Under the pieces are notes generated by a model, which had not been told where the DNA came from, searched no databases, and saw only the letters and a list, made by a program, of their open reading frames with translations. DNA of 64,000 bases from Axinella damicornis (taxonomy: Eukaryota; Porifera; Demospongiae; Axinellida; Axinellidae). The number at the start of each line of letters is the position of its first letter. The stretch's first letter is position 1. The DNA is taken from positions 509,978 through 573,977 of the forward strand of contig OZ007509.1 of NCBI GenBank assembly GCA_963931865.1. The letters run 5' to 3'. The position numbers and the translations under genes were made by a program. This document shows, piece after piece, positions 31,816-44,691 of this stretch.

Positions 31816-32159
31816 CAGAGGGGTAGGAGCAAGGGGTGCAAGTGCACCCCCACTTTTTTCCCTGGGGGTGCACCCCCACTTTTCCAGGAGAAAAATTATC
31901 TATTTAGTAAAGTAATTTGGAAACTCACAAAGCACATGGTCAAATGATAGTGTTTGAAATTTAGATGTTTGTAAAACAACAGTTGTTAGGTCTCAAAATC
32001 GCCCCGGAATCGCTCTCAGAGCACCAAATTTTGAAAAATTTTCTGTGGGAGCATGCCCCCAGACCCCCCTAGCAGGGCACATTCCTATGGAACGTGCACG
32101 GATGCTTCACCTCCGGGATTCTTTGCCCCCCCACTTTTTACTACCTTCCTACCCCTCTG
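31816..32159. mobile_element. MITE, 344 bp, 5-bp target duplication
   Basis: Ends CAGAGGGGTAGGAGC and GGAAGGTAG-type complement ending TACCCCTCTG; CGGTA is duplicated (31811-31815 and 32160-32164). The paralogous block is empty at 1883-1887. Interior carries GGGTGCACCCCCACTT repeats in both orientations. No ORF. Confidence 0.8.
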
Positions 32160-32497
32160 CGGTAGCCTCATTCCCAGGCAGCACGGTGTGAGTGAAACAG
32201 TTGAACTTGAGTAGCTCGAATAGTAGGCAAATCAGGGAAATGCCGGATGTTTTGTGCGCTTTGTATTGCCATGTGTTGACTAGACATCCAGCTAGCTAGC
32301 TATATTCAGTAAGGCTAACAGTGCTTGTTGCAGTGTTTAACTATCATCGCATTCAGCTATAGCTGGAGTACTAGTTTACTTCTACCACAGAGAAGGAAGG
32401 TGGACCTTTTTTATCAAAATAATGATGCACATGCATAGTTGCTGACAGCAACATAAGGTGAAGTGGGTCATGAACGCATTTGTCTCAACACTTCAAC

Positions 32498-33121
32498 AAC
32501 TAGAGGTGTTCATAGAACACATACCCCGCGCTGAACGTCCACAGGCCAGAATGCATGCAGTGCAGCTACAATCGACGTGACATCTCTGCCGGCCGATGCG
32601 CATCGAACAGGGCGGCGATCGCGTATACAGTGCATGCCCATATCCAAGGTGTGGGAGTGACCGCTTACCGTATATACAACATATTATGAAGCTGGAGAGG
32701 TGGGGCCAAATGTTACGAATAATAGGAAATAGCTGGAAAAAACAGCCGAAACAATAGCCATGATGTCTGTGAAGTACATAGATCGTGAGAAAACACTGTT
32801 TCCTAGCGGTCATCTCGAATCATGAAGTTTCCAAATGCACTGCGTGTCCTGTTCTTGATGGGACTCTGAGGTCACGAAGAGGTGGAGCCAATGTTATGAA
32901 TAGTTATGAAAGTAGGAAATAGCCGAAATACAGCGAAAAGGAGCGCCTTGACTTCAGTCAGGTACACATAGAGCAGTTTTTTGCTATTTGCTATTGTTTG
33001 ACCCCATTTAGATGGTTTATGTGGCGAGATTTCAATTTTTTTCGACTGACAGACAGACAGACAGACGACGGACAGACAAACCGATTGCTTAACCCCGCTT
33101 CGCGCATGCGCGCGCGGGGTA
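32498..33121. mobile_element. Insertion of ~620 bp absent from the paralogous block
   Basis: The left flank CAACACTTCAACAA and right flank TAATCTGAAACAA are joined in the paralogue at about 2216-2240. The left end (CTAGAGGTGTTCATAGAACA) recurs at 49443, in an intron of locus F. The right end carries an ACAGACAGACAG array and a GC-rich CGCGCATGCGCGCGCGGGG stretch. No coding capacity seen. Class unknown. Confidence 0.7.
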
Positions 33122-33393
33122 ATAATCTGAAACAATACTTCAAATTGCTATACAGTATGCATCAATTAAGCCTGGCATTGGCTGAAACACACATACTGCA
33201 CGGCAAGTGATACCAAAGCAACATCCAGCCTAGCAAAGTTAAGGAGATGTGGTCCATTGACATCCACGCATCCCTATAGCTATGGAGCGGTCATTACACA
33301 AACTAGCTAGCTACTGAGTTTAGAGTGATAGCTACAACTACATGCATGGGTGCTAGGAATACTTGTTTCTGGGTGTGATATTGGAGACTGTAG

Positions 33394-36300
33394 TTAATGA
33401 GCATGAGGGAGTTCATAAATGTGAGTCTCCTCCCTCTCACCACTCTCAATCCGTCCATAGGCTGAACACTCCTTCATAGGGATCTCCGTGGTCTTAGGTG
33501 TGGCCCTATACACATGATATACAAAATCATGATGATTGTACATCGCATTCATTCCTCTTCTCCTATATATCTGGAAATGTCCACACCAAATTCACCAATC
33601 ACTCAGTAGCAAGAGATCATTCTGTACACGACAAGCTTGCCATTGCTGATCGAGTAGCTACATTATTTGTGACCGCAGTGTATTTACTTGTGTCATCTTT
33701 AATATTGAGCTGCATGCAATAGGGATAGAGCATTGTTCACAACACTGGTTCATTATGCTGACTTTACCTTTGCTGGTGCAAGATGATGGCGGACTCTACA
33801 ATGACCACTGCCAGGAGGACCAGCACTGCTGCAATGGCAACTCCCGCCACCATTGGCCAAGCAGCTGTGCATTGGTTGGATGCGACATCTCCTAGGAAGT
33901 GACATTGTGTTCACAGCACTACAACTTGTGCTAAATTACCGAGTTCCATATGTAGTCTTGTTCCAGACCAGTCATAAGTAATACATCTGGGATTATGCAT
34001 GCAAGATAAATCTTACCAGGTACAGATGTATTAGCAGGATTGCTGAATGGTCCAGCCACACCATTAGGTGAAACTGCAGCCACTCGGAATGTGTACACAG
34101 CAATGTTTGGAGTGAGGCCTGAAATAGTTTTAGCAATGCCATCAGTTGTTACATTCTGCACAGTACCGGCACCAAATGTGGAGTGATACTGCACAAGGTA
34201 GTGGGTGACTGCTCCACTTCCATTGAAGCACTGAACCTCACTCCAGGAGACAGTCATGGTGGTGGAGTTCACTGGACTGACCACAACCAACCGTGGAGCT
34301 CCTGTACGTGTGTACATTAATGTATATGTTATGTGAGTTCAGATACCAAACAATTCAGATACAGAGTGAATAATATATTAAGTTACCTCCCAGTGTGATG
34401 GCTTCACTGAATGGGCCAGGTCCATTGGTGTTCACTGCTGCCACTTGGAAAGCATACTCAGTGTTTGGAGTAAGACCATCAATGATGCTTCCTGTTGTCA
34501 CTACTGACTTGGTCTGCTGCACATCTCTGTCAGGACCACAGGTTGCATAGTACCACACAGCATAGCCAGTGATTGGTCCATGTTGTTGAAAACAAGGCAC
34601 TTCTGTCCAGTTTAGGGATAATCCTGACGGTTGTAAAAATGTGGCCTCCAGTGACTGTGGAGCTCCTGAGGGGACTGTTTATGGAGAAATGGTACTTGGT
34701 TTACTATAACTCACTTTAGTGTAATAAGTTCAGCATCATACCTGCTATGAAGGTCTTTGCATACACTGGACCAGTAGAGAACACTCTACCTCCTCCAAAC
34801 CCAGTCTGGTTGACAGTGAATGTGTAGTTCATGCCTTCTTGGAGCTCATCAAATGTGTGCTCTTGATGATTGGTGTCCAAACTGCCCTCATCAACATAGG
34901 TCCCACATGTCCCCCTGTAGTGTATAGTGTATTGCTGTGTGTCACAGGGAGCCACCCATGCCAAATACACTGAGGTAGGAGACAGCACAGCTGCTGAGAG
35001 ATTCTGTGGTCCTGCAGTGAAACCAGCATGAGCATGAGCAGACTTCAATTCTGTAGGTAGTGTGCTACACATGCATGCTGATTATAGTATATATACCTTG
35101 TAGCACTAGTGGAAGTAGCACTGCAATTGCTGCACTCTCTCTCCTGTGCTCTCCAGCAGTGGCCACCACAGTGATGGTGTAGTGTGTGTTGCACTGGAGG
35201 CCAGTGAGGATGGTCTCAGTTGCTGCTGGGTCCCTAAGCTGCAGGGAGGACTCACTACCTCCCTCAGGATGGTAGGTCACACTGGTGGTGTTGAAGCAGC
35301 TGGGAGCTGGACCTGAACTAGTCCACTGCCATGTTACCCTGACACTTGAGGCATTCACGACCTGAACAGTGTCCTCAGTGGGAGTGGGAGGGGCTGGAGG
35401 AATACAGAGTGAGCTATATATTATGTAGCTAAATTAAGTGTCTATCAGCTGGCGTATACAGTAACAGTACCTCTTGCTGGTAGAGAAACCGCTCTGATGA
35501 GTCGTACCACCACTGGCATAGCTAATATGGTATGACTACTATTGTGGCTGAAGTACTACAATACCTCTTGCTGGTAGAGAAACCACTGTCACAAGACTCC
35601 TCATACCAGTCCTACCACCCTCAGCAACAACACTGATGGTGTACTGTGTGTTGCACGGGAGGTTGGACAAGGTGGCACTGGGTGCTGTTGCATTGTCCAC
35701 TGTGTACATCATCAGAGAGCCTCCCTCAGGTTGGTACTCAACTCTAACACTGTCAAGACACATGAGCAGACCCTGACGTGACCACTCCCACAACACTCTG
35801 ATACTTGTGTTGTCTGCAGTGGCTTCAGCTCTCACTCTGACTGGGGCTGGTGTATCTGTCATAACACCATTCAGTAAAAGTTGCTATATATAACAATTAA
35901 TTGCATGCACACAACACAATTGTACAGTACAGAGTGTTTACCTCCAACATGTACTGGTTTGCTGGTCACTGTACCAAGTGAGGCTACTCCAGTAACCACC
36001 ACTCTGATGTAGTAGGTTGTAGCACACTGGAGACCAGTCTGAATGACCTCAGTCTCTGCTGTACTGGTAGTTGTGTAGGATCTCACTACACTCCCACTGC
36101 TACTAGTTCTGAACTCCACTGTGACAGATGCCACACACTCAGGTGGTACTGTTGTGCTCCAGGTCACTCTAGCACCAGGAGTTGAGCCATCCTCCATCCC
36201 AGTACTCACAGTAACAGTACGCAATGTAAGGTCAGCAGCTGCATGCATGGTGATTGCCATTTACTAATTAATATCAGCTAGAATTAATCTTACATTGAAA

Positions 36301-36434
36301 CAAGGTAGCTACTTCCCAGCTAAGTTACAATGTTATATACCAGAGAGGGAGCATGTCTGTCCTCCAGCTAGCATCCAGCAGCTGCAGCTGCTCAGCACCA
36401 ACAAGACGGTGAGAGCGAGCCACGACATCGACAT
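33394..36434 (-). CDS. FN3-domain transmembrane receptor, locus C (six FN3)
   Basis: Exons: signal 36434-36341 (MSMSWLALTVLLVL); FN3-1 36238-35942; FN3-2 35855-35565; FN3-3 35393-35097; FN3-4 35011-34742; FN3-5 34665-34387; FN3-6 34301-34017; TM 33891-33768; tail 33492-33394. All FN3 exons are multiples of three in phase 1. The signal exon ends with CTCTCTG/GTATAT, a slightly different donor from the other copies. The TM exon is type 1. The tail reads TTEIPMKECSAYGRIES, then ETHIYELPHAH-stop. It is the block-duplication partner of locus A. Between FN3-2 and FN3-3 lies the 3' remnant of another FN3-2 exon (35530-35472). As in A, the phase step between TM and tail requires an exon I could not place. 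Appears intact. Confidence 0.8.
35472..35530 (-). pseudogene. Remnant of an extra FN3-2 exon in locus C
   Basis: Has the 3' end of an FN3-2 exon with its donor (SLPARG region) but no 5' part or acceptor. Indicates that C once had, or partly gained, a duplicated domain as in loci B and F. Confidence 0.6.
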
Positions 36435-36499
36435 TCCGCCCAAACATGCAACAAGACTTGAATTATGCAATAGCCAATAGTTTTGTAATTACATACCGC

Positions 36500-37350
36500 A
36501 CTTCAAGAGTTTACGTCTCAATGTAAACTCCTTGTAGCTAGAGCACTTTAGCAAAGATTTGTTCAGGAGTGGCTCAGCACATTTACCTTTTTTAACAATG
36601 CAAGGTATTATCCTAAGAGCATGAAGGTGGGATTAGGCAACAAGTATTATAAAGATACAGGGCTCCAGTGTGACATTCACCAGGCATGCAGGCTAGAGCT
36701 CGAGCTTGTTTCTATATGTAAATCAACACCAGCTAGTACCAACCAGCATATACTACCATGAAAGTGACACCCCATCAGCTGAGCATACAGCTGCAACATG
36801 CATGACTGCATTGTTAACTGCATGTACTGTAGCAGGATATATCGATAATATATTGATTTTGTTCTTTAATTATGTTGCTTAGATCTATAGCACTCCTGCA
36901 GCTATAGATGATTGAAAGTGTGGGTTCAATTTGATAGTGATACTAAAACGTACAACATATTCTGTCAAAAAGAATGATGAATGACTTGTCATATACTCCA
37001 CCTCTTGAAAAAGCAATGAAAACTGATCCTCCAATTCTTAAATTGTTGCACACCTTAATTTGCTCCTGCTCCTCTTTCTCCTCCTCCACTCCTTCATACA
37101 TGCAAGTGCACGTGGACCATGATCACCGACAAGATCTCCAGTGAGGTGCATCACCTACTACTACAAACCTGTAGTTGCTGACACACCACCGTGTAGCTAT
37201 ATCTCCTCTACAACTCCACCTCATGCATGTCATGGAGCTCCCTTCCCCTGCCCAGTGACATGTTACCTCAAGAGTACTCAGTGTATAGTGACCACACATT
37301 CATGGTTTAGTGGTCAGCATGCTGAGATGTAACCTGAACTAGCTACATGC
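36500..37350. other. Intergenic DNA upstream of locus C
   Basis: Homologous to the 5' flanks of loci A, B and H. No gene seen. Confidence 0.5.
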
Positions 37351-37357
37351 AGGGTTT

Positions 37358-37456
37358 GTGGAATCCTTGCTGCAACACTGTATTAGACCTCAGTGTGCTC
37401 CTTATATGGAAGGCACTAGCTCTGAGGTCTATACTACAGTGTTGCAAGGATTCTGC
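37358..37456. repeat. Intergenic hairpin repeat, copy 4
   Basis: Arms GGAATCCTTGCTGCAACACT and CAGTGTTGCAAGGATTCTGC around a CTCCTTATATGGAAGGCACT centre. Confidence 0.75.
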
Positions 37457-37636
37457 AAACATCCATGGAAAACTTATATATAATAGGAGTACTTTACTGA
37501 GTAGTGATCATCATTGAGAATACCCACACATCTTTGCTTAAAGAAATTCTCACAACGTGTACTGGCCTAGGTACTAATAGCTTATCAGTACAATCCAAAC
37601 TTCCAGAATGAGTACTAGTTATCGGCAACTGTTCAG

Positions 37637-38128
37637 TTATTGTGGGAGTTCATAAATGTGAGCCTCTTCCCACTTCTCAATCTCTTCATACACGTGGGCC
37701 TCCTCTGACTTGCCACCATTCTGGCCGACCACTCCATAGGCTGAACATTCCCTCATAGGGACCCCAGTGGTCCTGCATGATGTCATGATGACGGCATGCA
37801 GTGTTTCATTACCACAGCTGCACTATACAACTTTGTGAACGTTCAGTCTGTGCAGAGTACCGTATGATATGCTGCATTTAATAGTGTGCACAATGTCAAT
37901 GCTGCTGCAGCAAGGACATAGTATATGTACCGGTGAGGCTGGATCTTTGTCCTGGTATATCTGTACAAGCATAGCAAGATGTTATTAAGAGCTATAATTA
38001 TTTGTTGCCATAATTATACATGTACATGTATATACTACCAGTATTGTATCGTGACATGTCTGTCTGGTTTCCATTATAGTTAGCACATTAAATATAATGT
38101 AATCCTGAATCCTGGTTTCATTAGTGCA

Positions 38129-38195
<67 letters not shown>

Positions 38196-41193
38196 TTCCT
38201 AGAATTGGAATGTCAAAACTACATTAAAAGGTACCTTAATTCCTTCTGCGTAGAGATTAGTTTCTCACCTCCACCAAATATACAGTGCCACGATGCAAGC
38301 AGCTGACAGAACCAGCACTATCATAAACACAGCAACTCCTGCCAGCAGACCAGGGTCGGTGGATGAGCTGGTTCCAGGGTTAGTGGATGAACTGGCTCCA
38401 GGGCCAGTGGATGAACTGGCTCCAGGCCCACTCGATGAACTGGGTTCATCTGCAAATGCACAGAAAGAGTGTCTTCCTGAGTTTATAGTGTTGTGGTCCA
38501 GAGTCAATTATTACCTGAGCCTTCAGGAGAAATAGGTGTTGTTCCTGCAGTCAAACATATCATTCATAACTGTTTATTTGATCTTCAATTCAGTTGTAGT
38601 ATTTACCAGCTGCTGATGTATTGGCAGGATTGCTGAATGGTCCAGTCATCCCATTAGTACCAACAGCTGCCACTCGGAATGTGTACACAGCAATGTTTGG
38701 AGTGAGGCCTGAAATAGTTCGAGCTATGCCATCAGTTGTTACATTCTGCACAGCACCACCAAACATGGAATGATACTGCACAAGGTAGTGGGTGACTGCT
38801 CCACTTCCATTGAAGCACTGAACCTCACTCCAGGAGACAGTCACTGTGGTGGAGTTCACTGGACTGACTATCACCGATTGTGGAGTTCCTGTGTTTACAT
38901 GAAAAGTATTAGCTATAAGATTCAGACACAGAACGTACTCAAGAGGAGCATCATCTGGAGTGGCAACATACAGCTAAAATATACGCTTAGCTACCTCCCG
39001 GTGTAATGGCTTCACTGAATGGGCCAGTTCCATTGGTGTTCACTGCTGCCACTTGGAAAGCATATACTCAGTGTTTGGAGTAAGACCATCAATGATGCTT
39101 CCTGTTGACTTACGTACATACCTGCTGTGAAGGTGTTTGCATACACGGGACCAGTTGAGAGCACTCTACCTCCTCCAAACCCAGTCTGGTTGACAGTGAA
39201 AGTGTAGTTGATGCCTTCTTGGAGTCCATCAAGTGTGTATTCAGTACGACTGGTATCACTGCCCTCATCAACATAGGTCCCACATGTCCCCCTGTAGTAT
39301 ATATGGTACTGCTGTGTGTCACAGGGAGCCACCCATGTCAAATACACTGAGGTAGGAGACAGCACAGCTGCTGAGAGATCCTGAGGACCTGCAGTGATAG
39401 AGACCATGTGCATGAATGCAATTAAGGCTTTAGGATCCATCAGTGTGCATTTGAATTCACTACAATACCCCATGCAACAGCAACTTACTGTTTATTGCTG
39501 GATGCCTGACCTTGAGAATCAGGAATGGCACATATAGCTACATGCTGGTAATACCTTGTACCTTGTACAGAGGAACCCATGACATTGTGGGCCCAGGCTA
39601 GTCATCATTGAGCACAGCAGTCAACCTCAACCTCAGGCCACAGAATATCACACATAGCTATGCACAACACAGGAACTGTGAGTCAGGCTAGCCAAAGAGT
39701 CTAGCAGGCATGTCACACACAACCCCACACACTGGTCCTGCACACCATGTGCTCTGTCTAGCAGGCATACCACTCAGACTGAAATGTGGGTCAGGCAGCT
39801 AGCTGAAGCAGCCTGCATGTTACACATGGCCTATATATGGTCCTGCGCACTGGTCAGGTCGATGCAGAGCACTCTCGCCGTCTTTGTTGCCGTGTGGTGC
39901 ACCAGTTGCAGTATATAGCCATTGAATAGGTAGCCTGTTCATGATTTGTGTCTCCAACTCACTGATCATGAGTCATGATCACCTTGTCGTTGGCCACTTG
40001 CGAATTCAATCATATTTGCCATGATGCAAGAAACATAGCTACTACTCGTCTACGTGGAGCTCACTCAGGTTCACCCCAGTAACACTAATACAGCAGTACA
40101 GGATTCAACTGCGCATACACAAATTATGGACATACCTTTTAACAGGAGTGGCACTGTCCTTGCTACACTCTCTCTCCTGTGCTCTCCAGCAGTGGCCACC
40201 ACAGTGATGGTGTAGCATGTGTTGGACTGGAGGCCAGTGAGGATGGTCTCAGTTGCTGCTGGGTCCCTGAGCTGCAGGGAGGACTCACCACCTCCCTCAG
40301 GATGGTAGGTCACACGGGTGGTGTTGAAGCAGCTGGGAGCTGGGCCTGAACTAGTCCACTGCCATGCTACCCTAACACTTGAGGCATTCATGACCTGAAC
40401 AGTGACCTCAGTGGGAGTGGGAGGGGCTGGAGGGTGATGGGTTACAACTGTGTACTGATACCAACAAAATAGTCAATGCTACAATACCTCTTGCTGGTAG
40501 AGAAACCACTCTGATGACACTCCTTGTACCAGTCCTACGACCCTCAGCAACAACACTGATGGTGTACTGTGTGTTGCACGGGAGGTTGGACAAGGTGGCA
40601 CTGGTTGCTGTTGCATTGTCCACTGTGTACATCATCAGAGAGCCTCCCTCAGGTTGGTATTCAACTCTAACACTGTCAAGACACATGAGCAGACCCTGAC
40701 GTGACCACTCCCACAACACTCTGATACTTGTGTTGTCTGCAGTGGCTTCAGCTCTCACTCTGACTGGGGCTGGTATATCTGTGATATGCATAATTATTGC
40801 CATAAAGATGCACATCTTTTATGGAACTTGCTCACTATAATTATAGCTAAGAAGTTACACTGATGTACAGACAGTGACTTTACATGTAGCTACCTCCAAC
40901 AAGTACTTGTACTGTGTTGCTGCTCAGTGTACCAAGTGAGGCTACTCCAGTAACCACCACTCTGATGTAGTAGGTTGTACCACACTGGAGACCAGTCTGA
41001 ATGACCTCAGTCCCTGATGCACTGGTAGTTGTGTAGGATCTCACTACACTGCCACGGCTACTAGTCCTGAACTCCACTGTGACAGATGCCACACACTCAG
41101 GTGGTAGTGTTGTGCTCCAGGTCACTCTAGCATCAAGAGTTGGGCCATCCTCCCTCTCAGCATTCACAGTAACAGTACGAAATGCAAGGTCAG
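37637..41193 (-). CDS. FN3 receptor locus D (no signal exon, FN3-5 truncated)
   Basis: Exons: FN3-1 41193-40894 (acceptor shifted to GTGGAG/CTGACC); FN3-2 40778-40488; FN3-3 40426-40136; FN3-4 39388-39122; FN3-5 3' half only, 39108-38996; FN3-6 38888-38607; stalk 38544-38515 (GTTPISPEGS); TM 38449-38269 with four SSSTGPG-type stalk repeats and GLLAGVAVFMIVLVLSA, ending YIWWR; 21-nt microexon 37951-37931; tail 37772-37637 (SAYGVV, HVYEEIEKWEEAHIYELP, Q-stop). The signal exon that should lie above FN3-1 is replaced by the ACTAATGTGTAC minisatellite. The FN3-5 remnant has no acceptor. Because FN3 exons are symmetric, skipping it would keep the frame. Without a signal peptide this is probably a pseudogene, unless a distant first exon is used. 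Confidence 0.65.
38131..38195 (+). repeat. Poly-C tract of ~65 bases
   Basis: Uninterrupted C run in the intron below the TM exon of locus D. The proline ORF it creates is an artefact. Confidence 0.85.
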
Positions 41194-41213
41194 CTCCACT
41201 ACACTATTAATGT

Positions 41214-41431
41214 GTACACTTATTAACTAATGTGTACACTACTAATGCGTACACTATACTAATGTGTACACTACTAATGTGTACACTATACTAATGTATA
41301 CACTATACTAATGTGTACACTACTAATGTGTACACTATACTAATGTGTACACTATACTAATGTGTACACTACTAATGTGTACACTATACTAATGTGTACA
41401 CTACTAATGTGTACACTATACTAATGTGTAT
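41214..41431. repeat. 12-15 bp minisatellite (ACTAATGTGTAC), expanded
   Basis: About 15 units alternating ACTAATGTGTAC and ACTATACTAATGTGTAC. It directly adjoins FN3-1 of locus D where a signal exon is expected. Confidence 0.85.
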
Positions 41432-42032
41432 CCTGCTACAGTACAGTTAACAGTGCAGTCATGTATACTGTAGCTATGCTCAGCTGATGGGGTGTCACAT
41501 TTGTAGCTATTGGTTGGTACTAGCTGGTGTTGTGTATAGCTATCGATTTTGTTCTTAATAATTAATGTTGCTAGCACTCCTGCAAGATGTAGGTTCAATT
41601 TGTAAAACGTACAACATATTCTGTCAAAAAGAATGATAAATGACAAAAATGGCTTGTCATATACTCCACCTTTTGAAAAAGCAAAGAAACAAGAGGAAAT
41701 GCCATTAAACACATCCTCCAATTCTTAAATTGTTGCACATAGAATTTGATCCTAGCCTGCTCCCCTTCTCCTCCACTCTCTCTTCTTCCTATAGGTGCAC
41801 GTGGACCGTGATCTCCAATAAGAGCTCCAGTGAGGTGCATGCACCTGTTACTACAAACCTGTAGTTGCTGACACACTACTGTGTATATCTCCTCCACCTC
41901 ATGCATGTCATGGAGCTCCCTTCCCCTGCCCAGTGACCTCAAGAGTATTCAGTGTATAGTGACTACACATTTATGGTTTGGAGTGGTCAACATCTTCTGA
42001 GATGTAACCCGAAATAGCTACACTGCAGGGTT

Positions 42033-42133
42033 GCAGAATCCTTCCAACACTGTATTAGACCTCAGAGCTCAGTGTGCTCCTTATATGGAATACACTAGCT
42101 CTGAGGTCTACTACAGTGTTGCAAGGATTCTGC
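42033..42133. repeat. Intergenic hairpin repeat, copy 5
   Basis: Full-length fold-back, nearly the same as the copy at 7335. Confidence 0.8.
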
Positions 42134-43189
42134 AAACATGGAGAATAATGTTTAGCTATAACACAAAGTTTAATATTAATGGCAGGCAGCCTTAGGTGTT
42201 CCAGTGGGTAGCAGTACTAGTGCCAGACCACCCACCCAACTAGGAGTGGTTTATCGTTGTTGAGAACACTCACACACCTTTACTTAAAGAAAATATTCTT
42301 ACAGGCCTAGGTACTAATAGCTTATCAGTACATGGTAGTAACTTCCAGCAAGAGTTTATCGGCAATTGTTCAGTTATTGTGGGAGTTCATAAATGTGAGC
42401 CTCTTCCCACTTCTCAATCTCTTCATACACGTGAGCCTCCTCTGACTTGCCACCATTCTGGTCGACGACTCCATAGGCTGAACACTCCACCACAGGGATC
42501 CCAGTGGTCCTGCATGATGTCATGATGATGACAGTGTTTCATTGTGCTCTGACTACGCTATAAGCTCACCTTTCAGAGTGTTCAGTCTGTAAAGAGTGCA
42601 CACTGCAATTAATTATTGAAAAGTATGGGTCATTTCAGTTTATATAATTACTGTTTGCAGCTGCACATGTTGTTCTGCTGTTTGATATGTTACCTGTGAG
42701 GTTGGCTCTTTGTCCTGAATGACACAGCATACCTGCACATGAGACAGCATAGTAGCTACATGTCCACAACTGTATCTGTTGCTCTTTTGCTTGTCATGTC
42801 TACTGACACAGATCGAGTTGAGTTCTGTCACCAGACTATTCGCGCATGGTGGAATAGTCTGGAAGACTGCCCATATACGACTTGTTCTGATCTGCGAACC
42901 ACAGCAAATCCATGTATGGCATGTTAATTCCAATTGCAAGGCGTTAAGTACCCACAAGCAGTATAAATGCCTTGGAATAAACGTGCTGTATATGGAGCCG
43001 CTGTGGTTCTTATCTACTTATCGCCCACCCCATATGGGGTGGGTGTCAGAACCATTCGTATATGGGCAGTCTTCCAGACTATTCCACCGTGCACGAATAC
43101 TCTTACCTCCACAGCATAAGGAGTGCTATGCAACAGGAAACTGCAAGCACCAGCACAATCACACACACAGCAACTCCTGCCAGCAGACC

Positions 43190-43458
43190 AGGGTCAGTGG
43201 TCGAACTGGTAGCTCCAGGGTCAGTGGATGACCTGGTGGCTCGAGGGTCAGTGGATGACCTGGTGGCTCGAGGGTCAGTGGATGACCTGGTGGCTCCAGG
43301 GTCAGTGGATGACCTGGTGGCTCCAGGGTCAGTGGATGACCCGGTGACTCCAGGGTCAATGGATGGCCTGGTGACTCCAGGGTCAGTGCATGACCTAGTA
43401 GCTCCAGGTTCAGTGGATGGCCTGGTGACTCCAGGGTCAGTGGATGACCCAGGGTCAT
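43190..43458. repeat. Coding minisatellite of the receptor stalk, 27-bp unit
   Basis: About ten units of 27 bp (GGGTCAGTGGATGACCTGGT on the + strand) encode STDPGATRS on the minus strand. Sequence is homogenised between neighbouring units. Homologous stalks have one or two units in A', four in D, and about five in H. Confidence 0.85.
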
Positions 43459-44691
43459 CTGCACACATACAGACAGAATTATTAGCTGACATCCCAAGTA
43501 GAAAAATAAGACCAGTCTTAACCTCAATCCATGCACGAATCCATGAGACTATAGCATGCACTTTCTGCTTCCCAAAATAATAGTTCAGCTGTGTCTGATT
43601 CCACCCGAGCTATAGCTAATTTGCATCACAAGCAATAAGAGACCTGGGCTACCATATCTCAGCTAACTTAAAGGCATTCAATCTTGGCTTTATCAAAAGC
43701 TCTAGCTTGCTTGCTTCCAACCAGATCACAAGGGGCATAAGGTATAGTCTCTATACTTGGCATTTAATGTCTGTAGTGTTTTCCTGAGATAGCGTGGCTA
43801 GCAGCTAAGCTATAGCTAGCAGAATGACATGAGCATATAGAGTTTTACCTGGACACATGGGTGTTGCACCTGCAATCAAATACAATCGTGAGTCAATTCA
43901 TTAATTTTGCATTACGTTTTAGCACTTACCTGGTACTGATGTATTAGCAGGATTACTGAATGGTCCAGTCACCCCATGAGTACCAACTGCTGCCACTCGG
44001 AATGTGTACACAGTAATGATTGGAGTGAGGCCTGAAATAGTTTGAACTGTAACATCAGTTGTTACATTCTGCACATGCAGCACCACCACACATGGAATGA
44101 TACTGCACAAGGTAGTGGGTGACTGCTCCACTTCCATTGAAGCACTGAACCTCACTCCAGGAGACAGTCATGGTAGTGGAGTTCACTGGACTGACCACAA
44201 CCAACATGTGGAATTCCTGTTTATACAAAAAGAGTAGCATCATCTGGGGTGGCAATGTACAGCTAACATCCATCACTTACCTCCCAGTGTGATGGCTTCA
44301 CTGAATGGTCCAGTTCCATTGGTGTTCACTGCTGCCACTTGGAAAGCATACTCAGTGTTTGGAGTAAGACCATCAATGATGCTTCCTGTTGTCACTACTG
44401 ACTTGGTCTGCTGCACATCTCTGTCAGGACCACAGGTTGCATAGTACCTCACAGCATAGCCAGTGATTGGTCCGTTTTGCTGATCACAAGGCACTTCTCT
44501 CCAGCTAGTTTAGGGATACTTCTGACGGTTGTACAAATGTGGCCTCCACTGCGGCGACTGTGGAGCTCCTGAGGGGACTGAGTGTGCAAAATCCTGCTGA
44601 TTTGGTTAACACACATTCATCATTGCATGCATACATACCTGCTCTATGCATTACCTCTTGCTGGTATATAGAGAAGCAACTGTGAACTTAA

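Noticed and set aside
38124..38306. Proline-run ORF
   Set aside because: Created entirely by the poly-C tract; not a protein.
42570..42586. 17-nt exon between TM and tail of type-2 loci
   Set aside because: Has AG and GT borders in E and H, but including it breaks the conserved tail frame, and the A' copy lacks the donor. Not annotated as coding.
43062..43580. Plus-strand ORF of 172 codons
   Set aside because: It is the complement of the coding stalk minisatellite in locus E; the minus frame has the TM segment and splice sites.
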